A model generated the notes under the pieces. The model saw only the letters and a program-made list of their open reading frames with translations. It made no database searches and was not told where the DNA came from. From Anaerolineales bacterium UBA6663 (GTDB lineage Bacteria > Chloroflexota > Anaerolineae > Anaerolineales > UBA6663): DNA of 29,196 nucleotides. The DNA is taken from NCBI GenBank assembly GCA_002455335.1, contig DKKP01000054.1:1-29196 (forward strand), given 5' to 3'. Positions 7,958-15,798 of the stretch are shown one piece after another. Numbering within the stretch: position 1 is the stretch's first letter; every line of letters begins with the position of its first letter. Position numbers and translations under genes: made by a program.

Positions 7958-8737
7958 CTAAGGCGGGGCCGGCTGGTCGCCGGCCAAAAGCTCTTCGGCC
8001 AATGCGCGATACGCGACGCCGCCCGGCGAGCTCGGGGCGTAGGCCGTGATCGGCACGCCGTGCGATGGCGCCTCGGCCAGCCGCACGCTGCGCGGCACGA
8101 CCGTGGTGAAGACCTTGGCTCCGAAGTGTTTGCGCACTTCGGCAACCACCTGGCCCGAGAGCGCCACGCGACCGTCGAACATCGTGATCGCCACGCCGCG
8201 GATCTCGAGCCCCGGGTTGAGCGCCTGGCGCACCCGTGCGATGGTGCCCGTGAGCAGACCCAGGCCCTCGAGCGCCAGGTACTCGGCCTGCACCGGGATG
8301 ATAACGCCGTCGCGCGCCGCGACCAGGCCGTTGAGAGTCAACAGGCCAAGCGAGGGCGGACAGTCGATCAGGATGTAGTCGAATTGGGGTTCAAGCGGGC
8401 GCAGCGCGCGCTGCAATTGGCTCTCCCGGGCGAGCATGCCGACAAGCTCGATCTCGGCCCCGGCCAACGCCAGCGACGAGGGGAGGAGGGCTAACTTGAG
8501 CCGGGCGCTGTTGAGGATCTGGCTTGTGGCCGTCGCCTGGCCGATCAATGCCGTATAGACCCCGCCATCGACCGTGTTCTTGTCGACGCCAAGCGAGGAT
8601 GTGGCATTGGCCTGCGGATCGAGGTCGACCAGCAACACGCGTTGCCCGAGCTGCGCCAGATTGGCGGCCAGGCTGATCGCGGTCGTTGTCTTGCCGACGC
8701 CGCCCTTCTGGTTGACGAAAACGTAGATTCGCGCCAT
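7958..8737 (-). CDS. parA: chromosome partitioning ATPase ParA (Soj)
   Basis: A 259-residue deviant Walker A ATPase. KGGVGKTT lies at 11-18, the A' motif is LLVDLDPQANAT at about 37-48, and Walker B is ILIDCPPSLGLLT. It should bind DNA as an ATP dimer and be released by ParB. The ATG at 8737 fits the family N-terminus MARIYVFVNQKGG; an upstream GTG at 8776 would add 13 unlikely residues. The domain is complete before the TAG, so ParA is probably functional, although the frame continues in a Pro/Ala-rich tail up to parB. It shares an operon with parB. Confidence 0.95.
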   Translation of the reverse strand: MARIYVFVNQKGGVGKTTTAISLAANLAQLGQRVLLVDLDPQANATSSLGVDKNTVDGGVYTALIGQATATSQILNSARLKLALLPSSLALAGAEIELVGMLARESQLQRALRPLEPQFDYILIDCPPSLGLLTLNGLVAARDGVIIPVQAEYLALEGLGLLTGTIARVRQALNPGLEIRGVAITMFDGRVALSGQVVAEVRKHFGAKVFTTVVPRSVRLAEAPSHGVPITAYAPSSPGGVAYRALAEELLAGDQPAPP

Positions 8738-8847
8738 CCCCAAATGTCCGCTCGAACGGCACAACGACACCGACACGCACGAGCCTCATCCTGCCGGGTT
8801 GGCGGCAGCATGGCCGATGCTGGTTGTTTGGGTCGCTGAGAGCCCCA

Positions 8848-8853
8848 ATTGTA
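8848..8853 (-). promoter_or_regulatory. possible -10 box upstream of parA
   Basis: TACAAT on the minus strand about 110 bases before the parA ATG. It is the best promoter-like hexamer in the 246-base parA-tetR gap, but it lacks a clear -35 and would leave a long leader. Confidence 0.3.
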
Positions 8854-8919
8854 CCCGACACAGGCGGCTTAATGGCAGGGCGTTTTGGGGTGTGGCCCAT
8901 GCCCCAACCAACTCCCCAC

Positions 8920-8947
8920 TTGACGGACAACCGAATAGGAGTACGAT
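8920..8947 (+). promoter_or_regulatory. promoter of the exporter operon
   Basis: TTGACG (8920-8925) and TACGAT (8942-8947) are separated by 16 bases and match the sigma-70 hexamers at five and four of six positions. The -10 box directly touches the palindromic operator that follows. Confidence 0.55.
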
Positions 8948-8963
8948 ACGAACGATCGTTCGT
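8948..8963. promoter_or_regulatory. 16-bp palindromic operator, probable TetR-family autoregulation site
   Basis: ACGAACGATCGTTCGT is a perfect 16-bp palindrome beginning right after the -10 box and ending 20 bases before the chosen tetR start. Its position over the transcription start and its symmetry fit repression by the TetR-family protein encoded just downstream. Confidence 0.75.
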
Positions 8964-8983
8964 TCATGTCAAGGGAGGACGAT

Positions 8984-9667
8984 ATGGCGGCAGACGAGAC
9001 ACCGGATGGACCGGCCGAACCGACGGCGACGAAGGGCGATCAGACCCGTCAAAAGGTCCTCGAGGCGGCCCACGCGCTTTTCCTTCGGCAGGGTTACCAC
9101 GGCACAAGCATGCGCCAGATCGCGGCAGCCTCCGGGCTCGCGCTGGCCGGCATCTACAACCACTTCGCCGACAAAGACGCGCTCTTCACGGCCGTGATCG
9201 ATGCGTACCACCCCTATCGCGACCTGGTCGATGCGTTGACATACGATGCCGGCGAGACAAAGACAGAGTTTTTTCGAAACTTGATCGCGCGCATCCGCGG
9301 CATCCTCAAGCGCATCCGAACAGATCTTGTGCCGCTGGCCTTTATGGATCTTGTCGAGTTTCAGGGCCGTCACCTGCGCACCGTGATCAGTTCGATCACG
9401 CCGCGGCTGATCGAGACGCTGCCGCTGGTCATGCGCAAGTCGGGCAAGCTCATCGTCGAGGATGTCCGTCAGGTGTATCTGATCCTGTTCGCCAACATCG
9501 TCGGCTTCATGGTAGTTCGCTTGATCCTGGGCGATCGGATGGCTTCCTTGTTCAAAGGGATCGATGAGGATCAGTGGTTCGACTTGCAAATGGAGGTTTG
9601 TCTGCGCGGGTTGACCGAGCCCGAGAAACTGGCAAAACCGGCGTCGCGCACACGGAGGCCTGCATGA
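8984..9667 (+). CDS. TetR/AcrR family transcriptional regulator
   Basis: A 227-residue one-component regulator. The N-terminal DNA-binding domain includes DQTRQKVLEAAHALFLRQGY, then the helix-turn-helix TSMRQIAAASGLALAGIYNHF and the trailing FADKDALF. The rest is a helical ligand-binding domain that cannot be assigned to a ligand. The ATG at 8984 is preferred to the one at 8966 because AGGGAGGA lies 6 bases before it. The stop overlaps the permease start as ATGA (9664-9667). As first gene of the exporter operon, behind the palindrome, it probably represses the operon and responds to the exported compound. E. coli CecR (YbiH), upstream of ybhGFSR, is the analogous arrangement. Confidence 0.92.
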   Translation: MAADETPDGPAEPTATKGDQTRQKVLEAAHALFLRQGYHGTSMRQIAAASGLALAGIYNHFADKDALFTAVIDAYHPYRDLVDALTYDAGETKTEFFRNLIARIRGILKRIRTDLVPLAFMDLVEFQGRHLRTVISSITPRLIETLPLVMRKSGKLIVEDVRQVYLILFANIVGFMVVRLILGDRMASLFKGIDEDQWFDLQMEVCLRGLTEPEKLAKPASRTRRPA

Positions 9668-10794
9668 TCACGCGGTTGTGGTCGCTCATCCGCAAGGAAT
9701 TCATCCAGATCATCCGCGACCCGCGCACGCTCGCGATCACGTTCGTCATGCCCGTGGTGCAGATGCTGCTCCTCGGGTACTCGGCCACAAACGACGTTCG
9801 CAATGTGCCCCTGGCGGTCTGGGATCAGAGCCGCTCGGCCGAGTCGCGCGAGCTTCTCGCCGCCTATCGCGCGGCCGACTACTTCCAAATCGCTTACGAT
9901 GTCGCTGGCGAGACGGAGATCCATGATCTGATCGATTCGGGCGCGATCCGTGCGGCGATCATCATCCCGCCCGATTACGCCGAAGCGTTGGCCCGTGGCG
10001 AGGCCGCCGAGATCGCTTTCGTGATCGACGGCTCCGATCCGACGATCGCGGGCACGGCGCTCTCGGCGGCGACCCTGATCGGCCAGGCGCGTTCGACGGC
10101 CCTCACCGTCGAGCGGTTGGCAGCCCGAGGGCAGGGCGGGGCGCCGCGCATGGCGATCGACGTCCGCACCCAGGTGCTCTTCAACCCCGACCTGATCAGC
10201 GCATATTACATGGTGCCGGCGCTTGTCGGCCTGATCCTGCAGTTCCTGACGATCGTGCTGACCTCGGGCGCGATCGTGCGCGAGCGCGAACGCGGCACGA
10301 TCGAGCAACTCATCGTCACCCCGATCCGAAGCTGGGAGCTTGTGGTCGGAAAACTTACGCCGTATGTATTCATCGCATTTTTCGACAGTCTCGAAGTGCT
10401 TGTCGTCGGCAAGTTGCTCTTCGACGTGCCGATCAATGGCAGTCTGCTGCTGCTGTTGTCGCTGACCGCGCTGTTCCTGGTGACCACGCTCGGCCTGGGT
10501 CTGCTGATCTCGACCCTGGCCAATACCCAGCAGGAGGCCACGATCACGTCGATCTTCTTCAATCTGCCCGCGATCTTCCTCTCGGGTTTCTTTTATCCGC
10601 TGGCCGCCATGCCGCCGATCTTGCAGTGGCTCAGCTATCTCATCCCGTTGCGCTACTTCCTTGTGGTCGTGCGCGGGATCACGCTCAAGGGCGTTGGGCT
10701 CGAGTCGCTCTGGTTCGAGGTCGCGGCGCTGGTCGTCTTTTCGGTGGTGATCATGGGCAGTGCAGCGCTGCGCTTCCGCAAGCGGCTGGACTGA
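9664..10794 (+). CDS. ABC-2 type transporter permease (YhhJ/YbhR-like)
   Basis: A 376-residue permease with the DrrB/YhhJ layout. An N-terminal cytoplasmic helix LIRKEFIQIIRDPRTLAI leads into a first membrane segment at about 21-40. A roughly 130-residue outside domain follows, then five C-terminal membrane segments from about 175. The coupling motif RERERGTIEQLIVTPI after the second segment is characteristic of ABC-2 exporters. The start overlaps the tetR stop by four bases, so translation is coupled. It is the only permease in the operon, whereas ybhFSR-type systems have two, so it probably works as a homodimer. Confidence 0.92.
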   Translation: MITRLWSLIRKEFIQIIRDPRTLAITFVMPVVQMLLLGYSATNDVRNVPLAVWDQSRSAESRELLAAYRAADYFQIAYDVAGETEIHDLIDSGAIRAAIIIPPDYAEALARGEAAEIAFVIDGSDPTIAGTALSAATLIGQARSTALTVERLAARGQGGAPRMAIDVRTQVLFNPDLISAYYMVPALVGLILQFLTIVLTSGAIVRERERGTIEQLIVTPIRSWELVVGKLTPYVFIAFFDSLEVLVVGKLLFDVPINGSLLLLLSLTALFLVTTLGLGLLISTLANTQQEATITSIFFNLPAIFLSGFFYPLAAMPPILQWLSYLIPLRYFLVVVRGITLKGVGLESLWFEVAALVVFSVVIMGSAALRFRKRLD

Positions 10795-10810
10795 GCGACA
10801 GGAGGTTCGA

Positions 10811-12361
10811 ATGCATCCCAATCCGCGTATCGTTGTTCCAATCGTCGGGCTGATCGCCGTCGTCGGCGGCGCCTTCTGGTATCTCACCCTGCCGACAGCC
10901 GCCCAAAGTGGCGTGCTCACCGCCTCGGGCACGATCGAGGGCACGTCGTGGGCCATCGCGCCCGAGCTCTCCGGCCGGGTGCTGTCGGTCACGGCCGCCG
11001 AAGGGTCGCCGGTATCAGCCGGGCAGACCCTTGTGACCTTCGACGACTCGAGCCTGGCCGCGCAACTCGATCAGGCCGAAGCCGCGCTCGCCGCAGCCCA
11101 GGCCAACCTGGCGCTGCTCGAGGCCGGCGCCACGGACGCGCAGCTTGCGGCCGCGGCGGCGCAGGTTGCCCAGACCCGCCAGGCCGTGATCGATGCCAAT
11201 AACGCGCTCGAGACCCTCAACGAGAAGGCCGACGTGGCCCGCGCCCAGGTCGAGCAGGAGCTTGCCACAGCGCGCAAGGCGCTCGACAAGGCCGAACGGA
11301 CGCTGCGCAGCACGAATGCGCCCGACATCGCGTTTTATGAGGATCAGCTCGAGAAGGCTCAGGATGCCTATCAGACCGCGCTCGAGAACGTCGAACTGAC
11401 GGACATCGGCGAGGTCGGAAACGCGCTCCAGGCCGCGCGCGACACGCTCGAGGTCTGGACCAACGTGATGAGCGACGTCAACCGCGAGCTGGCCAAATAC
11501 CCTGGCGCCGATAAGGTCTTCTCGACCCAGCTGGGCGCCTTCGTCAAACCCGCCGACGCGCAGGAGAAGTACGACAACGCGGTCGAGGCCGTGCGCGCCT
11601 GGGAGCTGCGCTACGAACAGGCCCGGCGCGGCACAAGTCAGGCGGTCGATGATCTCGCCGAGCGCGTAGAGGACGCTCAGTCGAACCTCGACGGCGCGCT
11701 CAACCCGAAGGACCTCGATATCCAGGTCGCGCAGGCCGCCGTCGCTGTGCTCGCGGCCCAGGTCGCCGACGCCGAGCAGCGCCTTGCGGATCTGAACGAC
11801 GGGCCCGACCCCGACCAGCTCGCCTTGGCCGAGGCCCGCGTGGAGACCGCCGAGGCGCAACACGCCGCAGCAGTCGCGACCCTGGCGGATCTCGAAGCCG
11901 GCGCCCGTCAGGCGCAGCTCGACGCCGCGCGCGCGCAGGTCGCCGCCGCGTCGGCCACGGTCGACCTTTTGCGCGTCCAGCTCGCCAAACTCACGTTGAC
12001 TGCGCCGGGCGATGGCGTGGTGGTGACCCGCGCCATCGAACCGGGCGAGATGGCGGTTCCGGGCGCCGTGCTGCTGACGCTTGTCGATCTCGATCACCTG
12101 ACCGTCACCGTGTTCGTGCCTGAAGATCGGATCGGTGAGGTGACCCTGGGCGAGGCCGTCGACCTGCGGATCGACACGTTCGCGGATCGCACGTTCGCCG
12201 CAACGGTGACCCGCGTCGCCGATCGAGCCGAGTACACGCCGCGCAACGTCCAGACCGTCGAGGGTCGCAAGACCACGGTCTTCGCGGTCGAACTGGCTGT
12301 GACCGACGCCGATGACGTCTTGAAGCCGGGCATGCCGGTGGATGTGACGTTTGCGCATTGA
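10811..12361 (+). CDS. HlyD-family membrane fusion protein with long helical hairpin
   Basis: A 516-residue periplasmic-adaptor-type protein. It has an N-terminal membrane anchor (about 6-27) and a half lipoyl domain (GTIEGTSWAIAPELSGRV to SPVSAGQTLVTFDD). A very long Ala/Gln/Glu-rich coiled-coil hairpin spans about 75-385. The second lipoyl half (LTLTAPGDGVVVTRAIEPGE) and a beta-barrel with EYTPRNVQTVEGR and LKPGMPVDVTF follow, as in YbhG/EmrA proteins. Most fusion proteins are 330-400 residues; the extra length is in the hairpin. AGGAGG lies 6 bases before the ATG. No TolC-like outer-membrane gene is nearby. Confidence 0.93.
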   Translation: MHPNPRIVVPIVGLIAVVGGAFWYLTLPTAAQSGVLTASGTIEGTSWAIAPELSGRVLSVTAAEGSPVSAGQTLVTFDDSSLAAQLDQAEAALAAAQANLALLEAGATDAQLAAAAAQVAQTRQAVIDANNALETLNEKADVARAQVEQELATARKALDKAERTLRSTNAPDIAFYEDQLEKAQDAYQTALENVELTDIGEVGNALQAARDTLEVWTNVMSDVNRELAKYPGADKVFSTQLGAFVKPADAQEKYDNAVEAVRAWELRYEQARRGTSQAVDDLAERVEDAQSNLDGALNPKDLDIQVAQAAVAVLAAQVADAEQRLADLNDGPDPDQLALAEARVETAEAQHAAAVATLADLEAGARQAQLDAARAQVAAASATVDLLRVQLAKLTLTAPGDGVVVTRAIEPGEMAVPGAVLLTLVDLDHLTVTVFVPEDRIGEVTLGEAVDLRIDTFADRTFAATVTRVADRAEYTPRNVQTVEGRKTTVFAVELAVTDADDVLKPGMPVDVTFAH

Positions 12362-12463
12362 GGCTTCAGTGCGGTGCACGATGCGGTCGCGGTCTGGCTG
12401 GCCCACCGGCCCATCAGGTTTGCGGTCAGCCGTCCACCGTCTGTGGTCTTTTGGGGCAAAGCG

Positions 12464-13426
12464 ATGAATGCACCTGGCACTCCGATCCTCATTCAGGCCG
12501 ATGACCTGCACAAAGCCTTTGGCGCGACGCGGGCTGTCGATGGCGTTTCGCTGACTGTGCGCGCCGGCGAGGCCTTCGGCCTGGTCGGACCCGATGGTGC
12601 AGGCAAGACCACGACGTTGCGGCTGCTTGTCGGGGCGCTGCAAGCCGATCGGGGTCGGGTGGTGGTCAACGGCCACGATCTCGCGTACCAGGTCGACGAA
12701 GCCCGGGCCGGCATCGGCTATCTGGCGCAGCGGTTCAGCCTGTATGGTGATCTGACCGTGGCCGAAAACCTGCGTTTCTTCGGCCAGATCCGCGGGTTGA
12801 ACGACGACGCCGTCGCTCGGCGCGCGCGTGAGTTGCTCGACTTCGTCGGGCTGGGCAGCTTTGAGACGCGCCGCGCCGACCGGCTGTCGGGGGGCATGAA
12901 ACAGAAGCTCGGCCTGGCCTGCGCCCTGATCCATGAGCCGCGCGTGCTGTTGCTCGATGAGCCGACCGGCGGCGTCGACCCGGTGACCCGCCAGGATTTC
13001 TGGCAATTGCTGATTCGCGTACTGGGGCGGGGGACGGCCGTGATCGTCACAACGCCATACATGGACGAAGCCGCGCGCTGTCATCGCATCGGCTTCATGG
13101 CCGGCGGCCAGGTGTTGGTCGAGGGCGCGCCGCGCGAACTCACCCAGCGACTGGCCGGCCGCATCCTCGAGCTGGGCGCCGAGCCGCGCAATCGCGCGCG
13201 TGAGGTCGCGCGCCGCGATCCCGAGATCGTCGACGTTCAGACCTTTGGCGATCGGCTGCATCTGCGGGTCAGCGCCGCCGACGGTGTGCTTGCCCGCCTG
13301 CCGCGCGCGCTGGCCGAAGCCGGCGTGGTTGTCGAGCGGCTGCGGCCCGTCGCGCCGCAACTCGAGGACGTCTTCATCGCGCTCCTGCAGGAACACCAGC
13401 GGTCGCCGGAGGCCGGCCCGGCATGA
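12464..13426 (+). CDS. ABC transporter ATPase, YbhF first-half-like, degenerate H-loop
   Basis: A 320-residue nucleotide-binding subunit. Walker A is GPDGAGKTT (42-50) with Asp in place of the usual Asn, the Q-loop region is GYLAQRFSLYGDLTV, the signature is LSGGMKQ (141-147) and Walker B is VLLLDEPTGGVDP. The switch histidine is missing: the H-loop reads VTTPYMDEA with Pro198. GPDGAGKTT and a lost H-loop His are also features, as recalled, of the first ATPase half of E. coli YbhF. A C-terminal regulatory tail of about 90 residues follows. ATG 12464 is preferred over GTG 12374, which would add 30 unrelated residues. The last bases overlap the next gene as ATGA. Confidence 0.92.
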   Translation: MNAPGTPILIQADDLHKAFGATRAVDGVSLTVRAGEAFGLVGPDGAGKTTTLRLLVGALQADRGRVVVNGHDLAYQVDEARAGIGYLAQRFSLYGDLTVAENLRFFGQIRGLNDDAVARRARELLDFVGLGSFETRRADRLSGGMKQKLGLACALIHEPRVLLLDEPTGGVDPVTRQDFWQLLIRVLGRGTAVIVTTPYMDEAARCHRIGFMAGGQVLVEGAPRELTQRLAGRILELGAEPRNRAREVARRDPEIVDVQTFGDRLHLRVSAADGVLARLPRALAEAGVVVERLRPVAPQLEDVFIALLQEHQRSPEAGPA

Positions 13427-14337
13427 CAACGATCATCGCCATCGACGATTTGACAAAGACTTTTGGAGACTTCACGGCAGTCGACCACGTCAGCTTCGCC
13501 GTCGAGCCGGGCGAGATCTTCGGCTATCTCGGCCCGAATGGCAGCGGCAAGACGACGACCATGCGCATGCTGCTCGGCCTTCTTCGGCCGACCTCAGGCG
13601 AGGCGCGGCTCTTTGGCCTCGACTCCGTGGCAGCGACCGAACAGATCCGGCCGCGCGTCGGCTACATGAGTCAGCGTTTCGCGCTCTACGAGGATTTGAC
13701 TGTCGGCGAGAACCTGCAGTTCTATGGCGGGGTCTACGGCCTGCGTGGCCCCGAGCGAGCCGCGCGCAGCGCCGAGGTGCTGGAACTGATCGGGTTGACC
13801 GGCCGTGAGCGCGATCGCGCGCTCGATCTCGCCGGCGGTTGGCGCCAAAGGCTGGCGCTCGGTATCGCGCTCTTACACAAGCCCGCCTTGCTCTTCCTCG
13901 ACGAGCCGACCTCGGGCGTCGACCCCGAGGCGCGGCGGGCTTTCTGGGACCTGATCTACACGCTCGCAGAGGGGGGCACAACGATCTTCGTCAGCACACA
14001 CTACATGGATGAGGCCGAGCATTGCAGCAGACTCGGGATCATGAACCAGGGTCGGTTGCTGGCGCTCGATACGCCCACAGCGCTCAAACGCACCGTGGTC
14101 AGCGGCCAGGCCTTCGACATCGAGACGACCGACCTGGTCGGCGCGTTAGATGCCCTTTCGGCGATCCCGGGCATCGAGCGAGCCGGCCTGCTCGGCGATC
14201 ATCTGCATATCATCACGCAACGCGAGCGACACACGCCCGAGACCCTCGCGGGTGCGCTCGACGCGTTCGCGGGCGCGCTGATCACGCCCGCTGAAGTGAC
14301 TCTGGATGACGTCTTTATGGTGCTGGCGGGACGATGA
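13423..14337 (+). CDS. ABC transporter ATPase, YbhF second-half-like, degenerate signature
   Basis: A 304-residue nucleotide-binding subunit. Walker A is GPNGSGKTT (37-45), Walker B is LLFLDEPTSGVDP and the H-loop STHYMDEAEHC has the normal His193. The signature is LAGGWRQ (136-142) where LSGGQ/LSGGM is expected. FGDFTAVDHVSFAVEPGEIF resembles the start of the second YbhF half. Paired with the preceding ATPase it should form a heterodimer with one intact and one weakened ATP site. It starts inside the stop of its partner (13423-13426), which suggests coupled 1:1 synthesis. No second permease follows. Confidence 0.93.
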   Translation: MTTIIAIDDLTKTFGDFTAVDHVSFAVEPGEIFGYLGPNGSGKTTTMRMLLGLLRPTSGEARLFGLDSVAATEQIRPRVGYMSQRFALYEDLTVGENLQFYGGVYGLRGPERAARSAEVLELIGLTGRERDRALDLAGGWRQRLALGIALLHKPALLFLDEPTSGVDPEARRAFWDLIYTLAEGGTTIFVSTHYMDEAEHCSRLGIMNQGRLLALDTPTALKRTVVSGQAFDIETTDLVGALDALSAIPGIERAGLLGDHLHIITQRERHTPETLAGALDAFAGALITPAEVTLDDVFMVLAGR

Positions 14338-14364
14338 GAAAGGCTGCCGGAGCGGATCGTAGGG

Positions 14365-14386
14365 TGGGGCGACAGACGAAGCCCCA
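14365..14386. terminator. hairpin between convergent genes
   Basis: TGGGGC and GCCCCA form a 6-bp stem with a 10-base loop in the 51-base gap between the second ATPase and the pfkB-family gene, which run toward each other. There is no T-run, so termination activity is tentative. Confidence 0.4.
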
Positions 14387-14388
14387 AC

Positions 14389-15252
14389 TCACCCAATCCC
14401 ACCCTTGAGTCGAGCGAGGCCGATTTCTTCGGCCGTAGGGACGCCGGCGATGCCGGCCCGGGTGACCGATGCGCCGGCGATGTGGTTGGCGACGACGGCG
14501 GCCGCATGGGGATCCATGGTTTCGTAGCAATGCACAAAGAAGGCGGCGGCGAACACATCGCCGGCGCCTGTGGGGTCGACCTCGGCCTGGGGCACGGCGG
14601 CGAAATCTCGCGCGCCGAGACCGCGGCGAAAAATCGTGCAACCCTCACGGCCACGAGTCACGGCGAGCACACGCGCTACGCGCGCCCAACGCTCGACAAG
14701 CTGCCAGTCGCCGCCCACATCCTCGATACTGAACACGATTGCATCGGCGCGCGCGAAGAGCGGCGCCGTTCTCTCCCAATCGGCGTCGCTCGGCCAGCGT
14801 CGTGCACGCACGCGCCCGCTCTCATCCCATTCGCGGAACCAGCCCTGAGGTGTGAGCCCGATGAAAGCGCCATCGAAGGCCGAGAGGATCTCGGGCTCGA
14901 GCTCGCTGTCGAGCGGGGCGATATGGACAATCGGCGCGCGCAGCCACTCGGTCGGCACATCGTCGATCGCGAGCAATGCCGCCCGACCGCGCAGATACTG
15001 CGTGCGCGTGCCCTGGTTGTACGTGTTCTCGAAGGTCGTGCAGACCGCTGAATCTTTGGCGTGTAGCGGCACGCCCGCCAGAGCGCTCAGCGGCGCCTCG
15101 GGCCCGCAGGCGGTAACGATCCCGGGCGTGTAGCCCATCGCCCGCGCCGTCAGCGCGCTGAACGACACGGTCCCCCCGAGCTTTGGGCCCTCTGGGGTCA
15201 GGTCGCGCGCGATGTGGCCGATGGCCAGGTAGTGGACGTTGGCGTCAGCCAC
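14389..15252 (-). CDS. PfkB-family carbohydrate kinase
   Basis: A 287-residue ribokinase-fold protein. The N-terminus YLAIGHIARDLTPEG and the GGTVSFSALTARAMGY substrate region are typical. The C-terminal PfkB signature DPTGAGDVFAAAF (226-238) holds the anion hole and catalytic Asp232. It should phosphorylate a sugar or nucleoside with ATP; the substrate is unknown. The start is a GTG at 15252, 14 bases after the jag stop; no upstream alternative gives a family-like N-terminus. It appears to be the last gene of the rpmH-jag operon. Confidence 0.88.
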   Translation of the reverse strand: MADANVHYLAIGHIARDLTPEGPKLGGTVSFSALTARAMGYTPGIVTACGPEAPLSALAGVPLHAKDSAVCTTFENTYNQGTRTQYLRGRAALLAIDDVPTEWLRAPIVHIAPLDSELEPEILSAFDGAFIGLTPQGWFREWDESGRVRARRWPSDADWERTAPLFARADAIVFSIEDVGGDWQLVERWARVARVLAVTRGREGCTIFRRGLGARDFAAVPQAEVDPTGAGDVFAAAFFVHCYETMDPHAAAVVANHIAGASVTRAGIAGVPTAEEIGLARLKGGIG

Positions 15253-15266
15253 TGTGGTGACGCGCT

Positions 15267-15761
15267 TTAGCGCGGGATGATCGTGACTTTTCGGCGATTG
15301 CCCTCGCCGACGCTCTCGGTGCGTACGGCGGGATGGTCACGCAGGGCGATGTGGATGGTCCGGCGCTCATCAGGCGCCATCGGCTCGAGCGCCATCGGCT
15401 TGCCGCGCTGCGCGACCTGATCGGCGATCCGGCGCGCCATAGCCATCAACTGCTCGCGGCGTTTGACGCGGTAACCGTCGACGTCGATGACGACGTGCAC
15501 GTTGCGCTTGAGTTGTTTGGCCAGTAAGGCGCGCACAAGGTACTGCAGCGCCGCAAGGGCCTCGCCGCGGTGGCCGATCAAGAAGCCGAGGTCGCCGCCC
15601 TGCACGTCGAGCTCGAGCGGCGTCGGCGCACCCGGATCATCCGGCTCGTCGGGCGCCCCGATGCGGGCAACGACCATCGCCTCCTCGGACAGGTTCGCCA
15701 GGAGGTCTTTGAGTGTGGATTCGGCCAGTGCAAGGTCTTGCGTAAGCGTTTCGTCAGTCAT
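15267..15761 (-). CDS. jag: Jag/KhpB-type KH-R3H RNA-binding protein
   Basis: A 164-residue protein with a KH domain whose GxxG loop is GFLIGHRG (59-66) and a C-terminal R3H domain (RRTIHIALRDHP). It ends with the common GEGNRRKVTIIPR tail. Family members bind RNA with KhpA and affect cell division and envelope growth. The separate Jag-N domain of longer homologues is absent. ATG 15761 is preceded by GGGGAAG; a GTG at 15794 would add 11 residues and bring the start within 4 bases of the yidC stop, so it remains possible. Confidence 0.93.
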   Translation of the reverse strand: MTDETLTQDLALAESTLKDLLANLSEEAMVVARIGAPDEPDDPGAPTPLELDVQGGDLGFLIGHRGEALAALQYLVRALLAKQLKRNVHVVIDVDGYRVKRREQLMAMARRIADQVAQRGKPMALEPMAPDERRTIHIALRDHPAVRTESVGEGNRRKVTIIPR

Positions 15762-15798
15762 GGCGTGATCGCTTCCCCGAGCCGCGCCGAACACGTGC

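Noticed and set aside
10800..10825. GGTTCGAAT resembling a tRNA T-arm
   Set aside because: It is the ribosome site and start of the HlyD gene; no acceptor stem or anticodon arm can be drawn.
12374..12463. GTG start extending the first ABC ATPase by 30 residues
   Set aside because: The added residues do not resemble ABC ATPase N-termini; ATG 12464 places the domain normally.
11015..13429. Roughly 800-codon minus-strand frame across the HlyD and ATPase genes
   Set aside because: Antisense shadow of two clearly recognisable genes; composition is Arg/Gly/His-rich with no family features.
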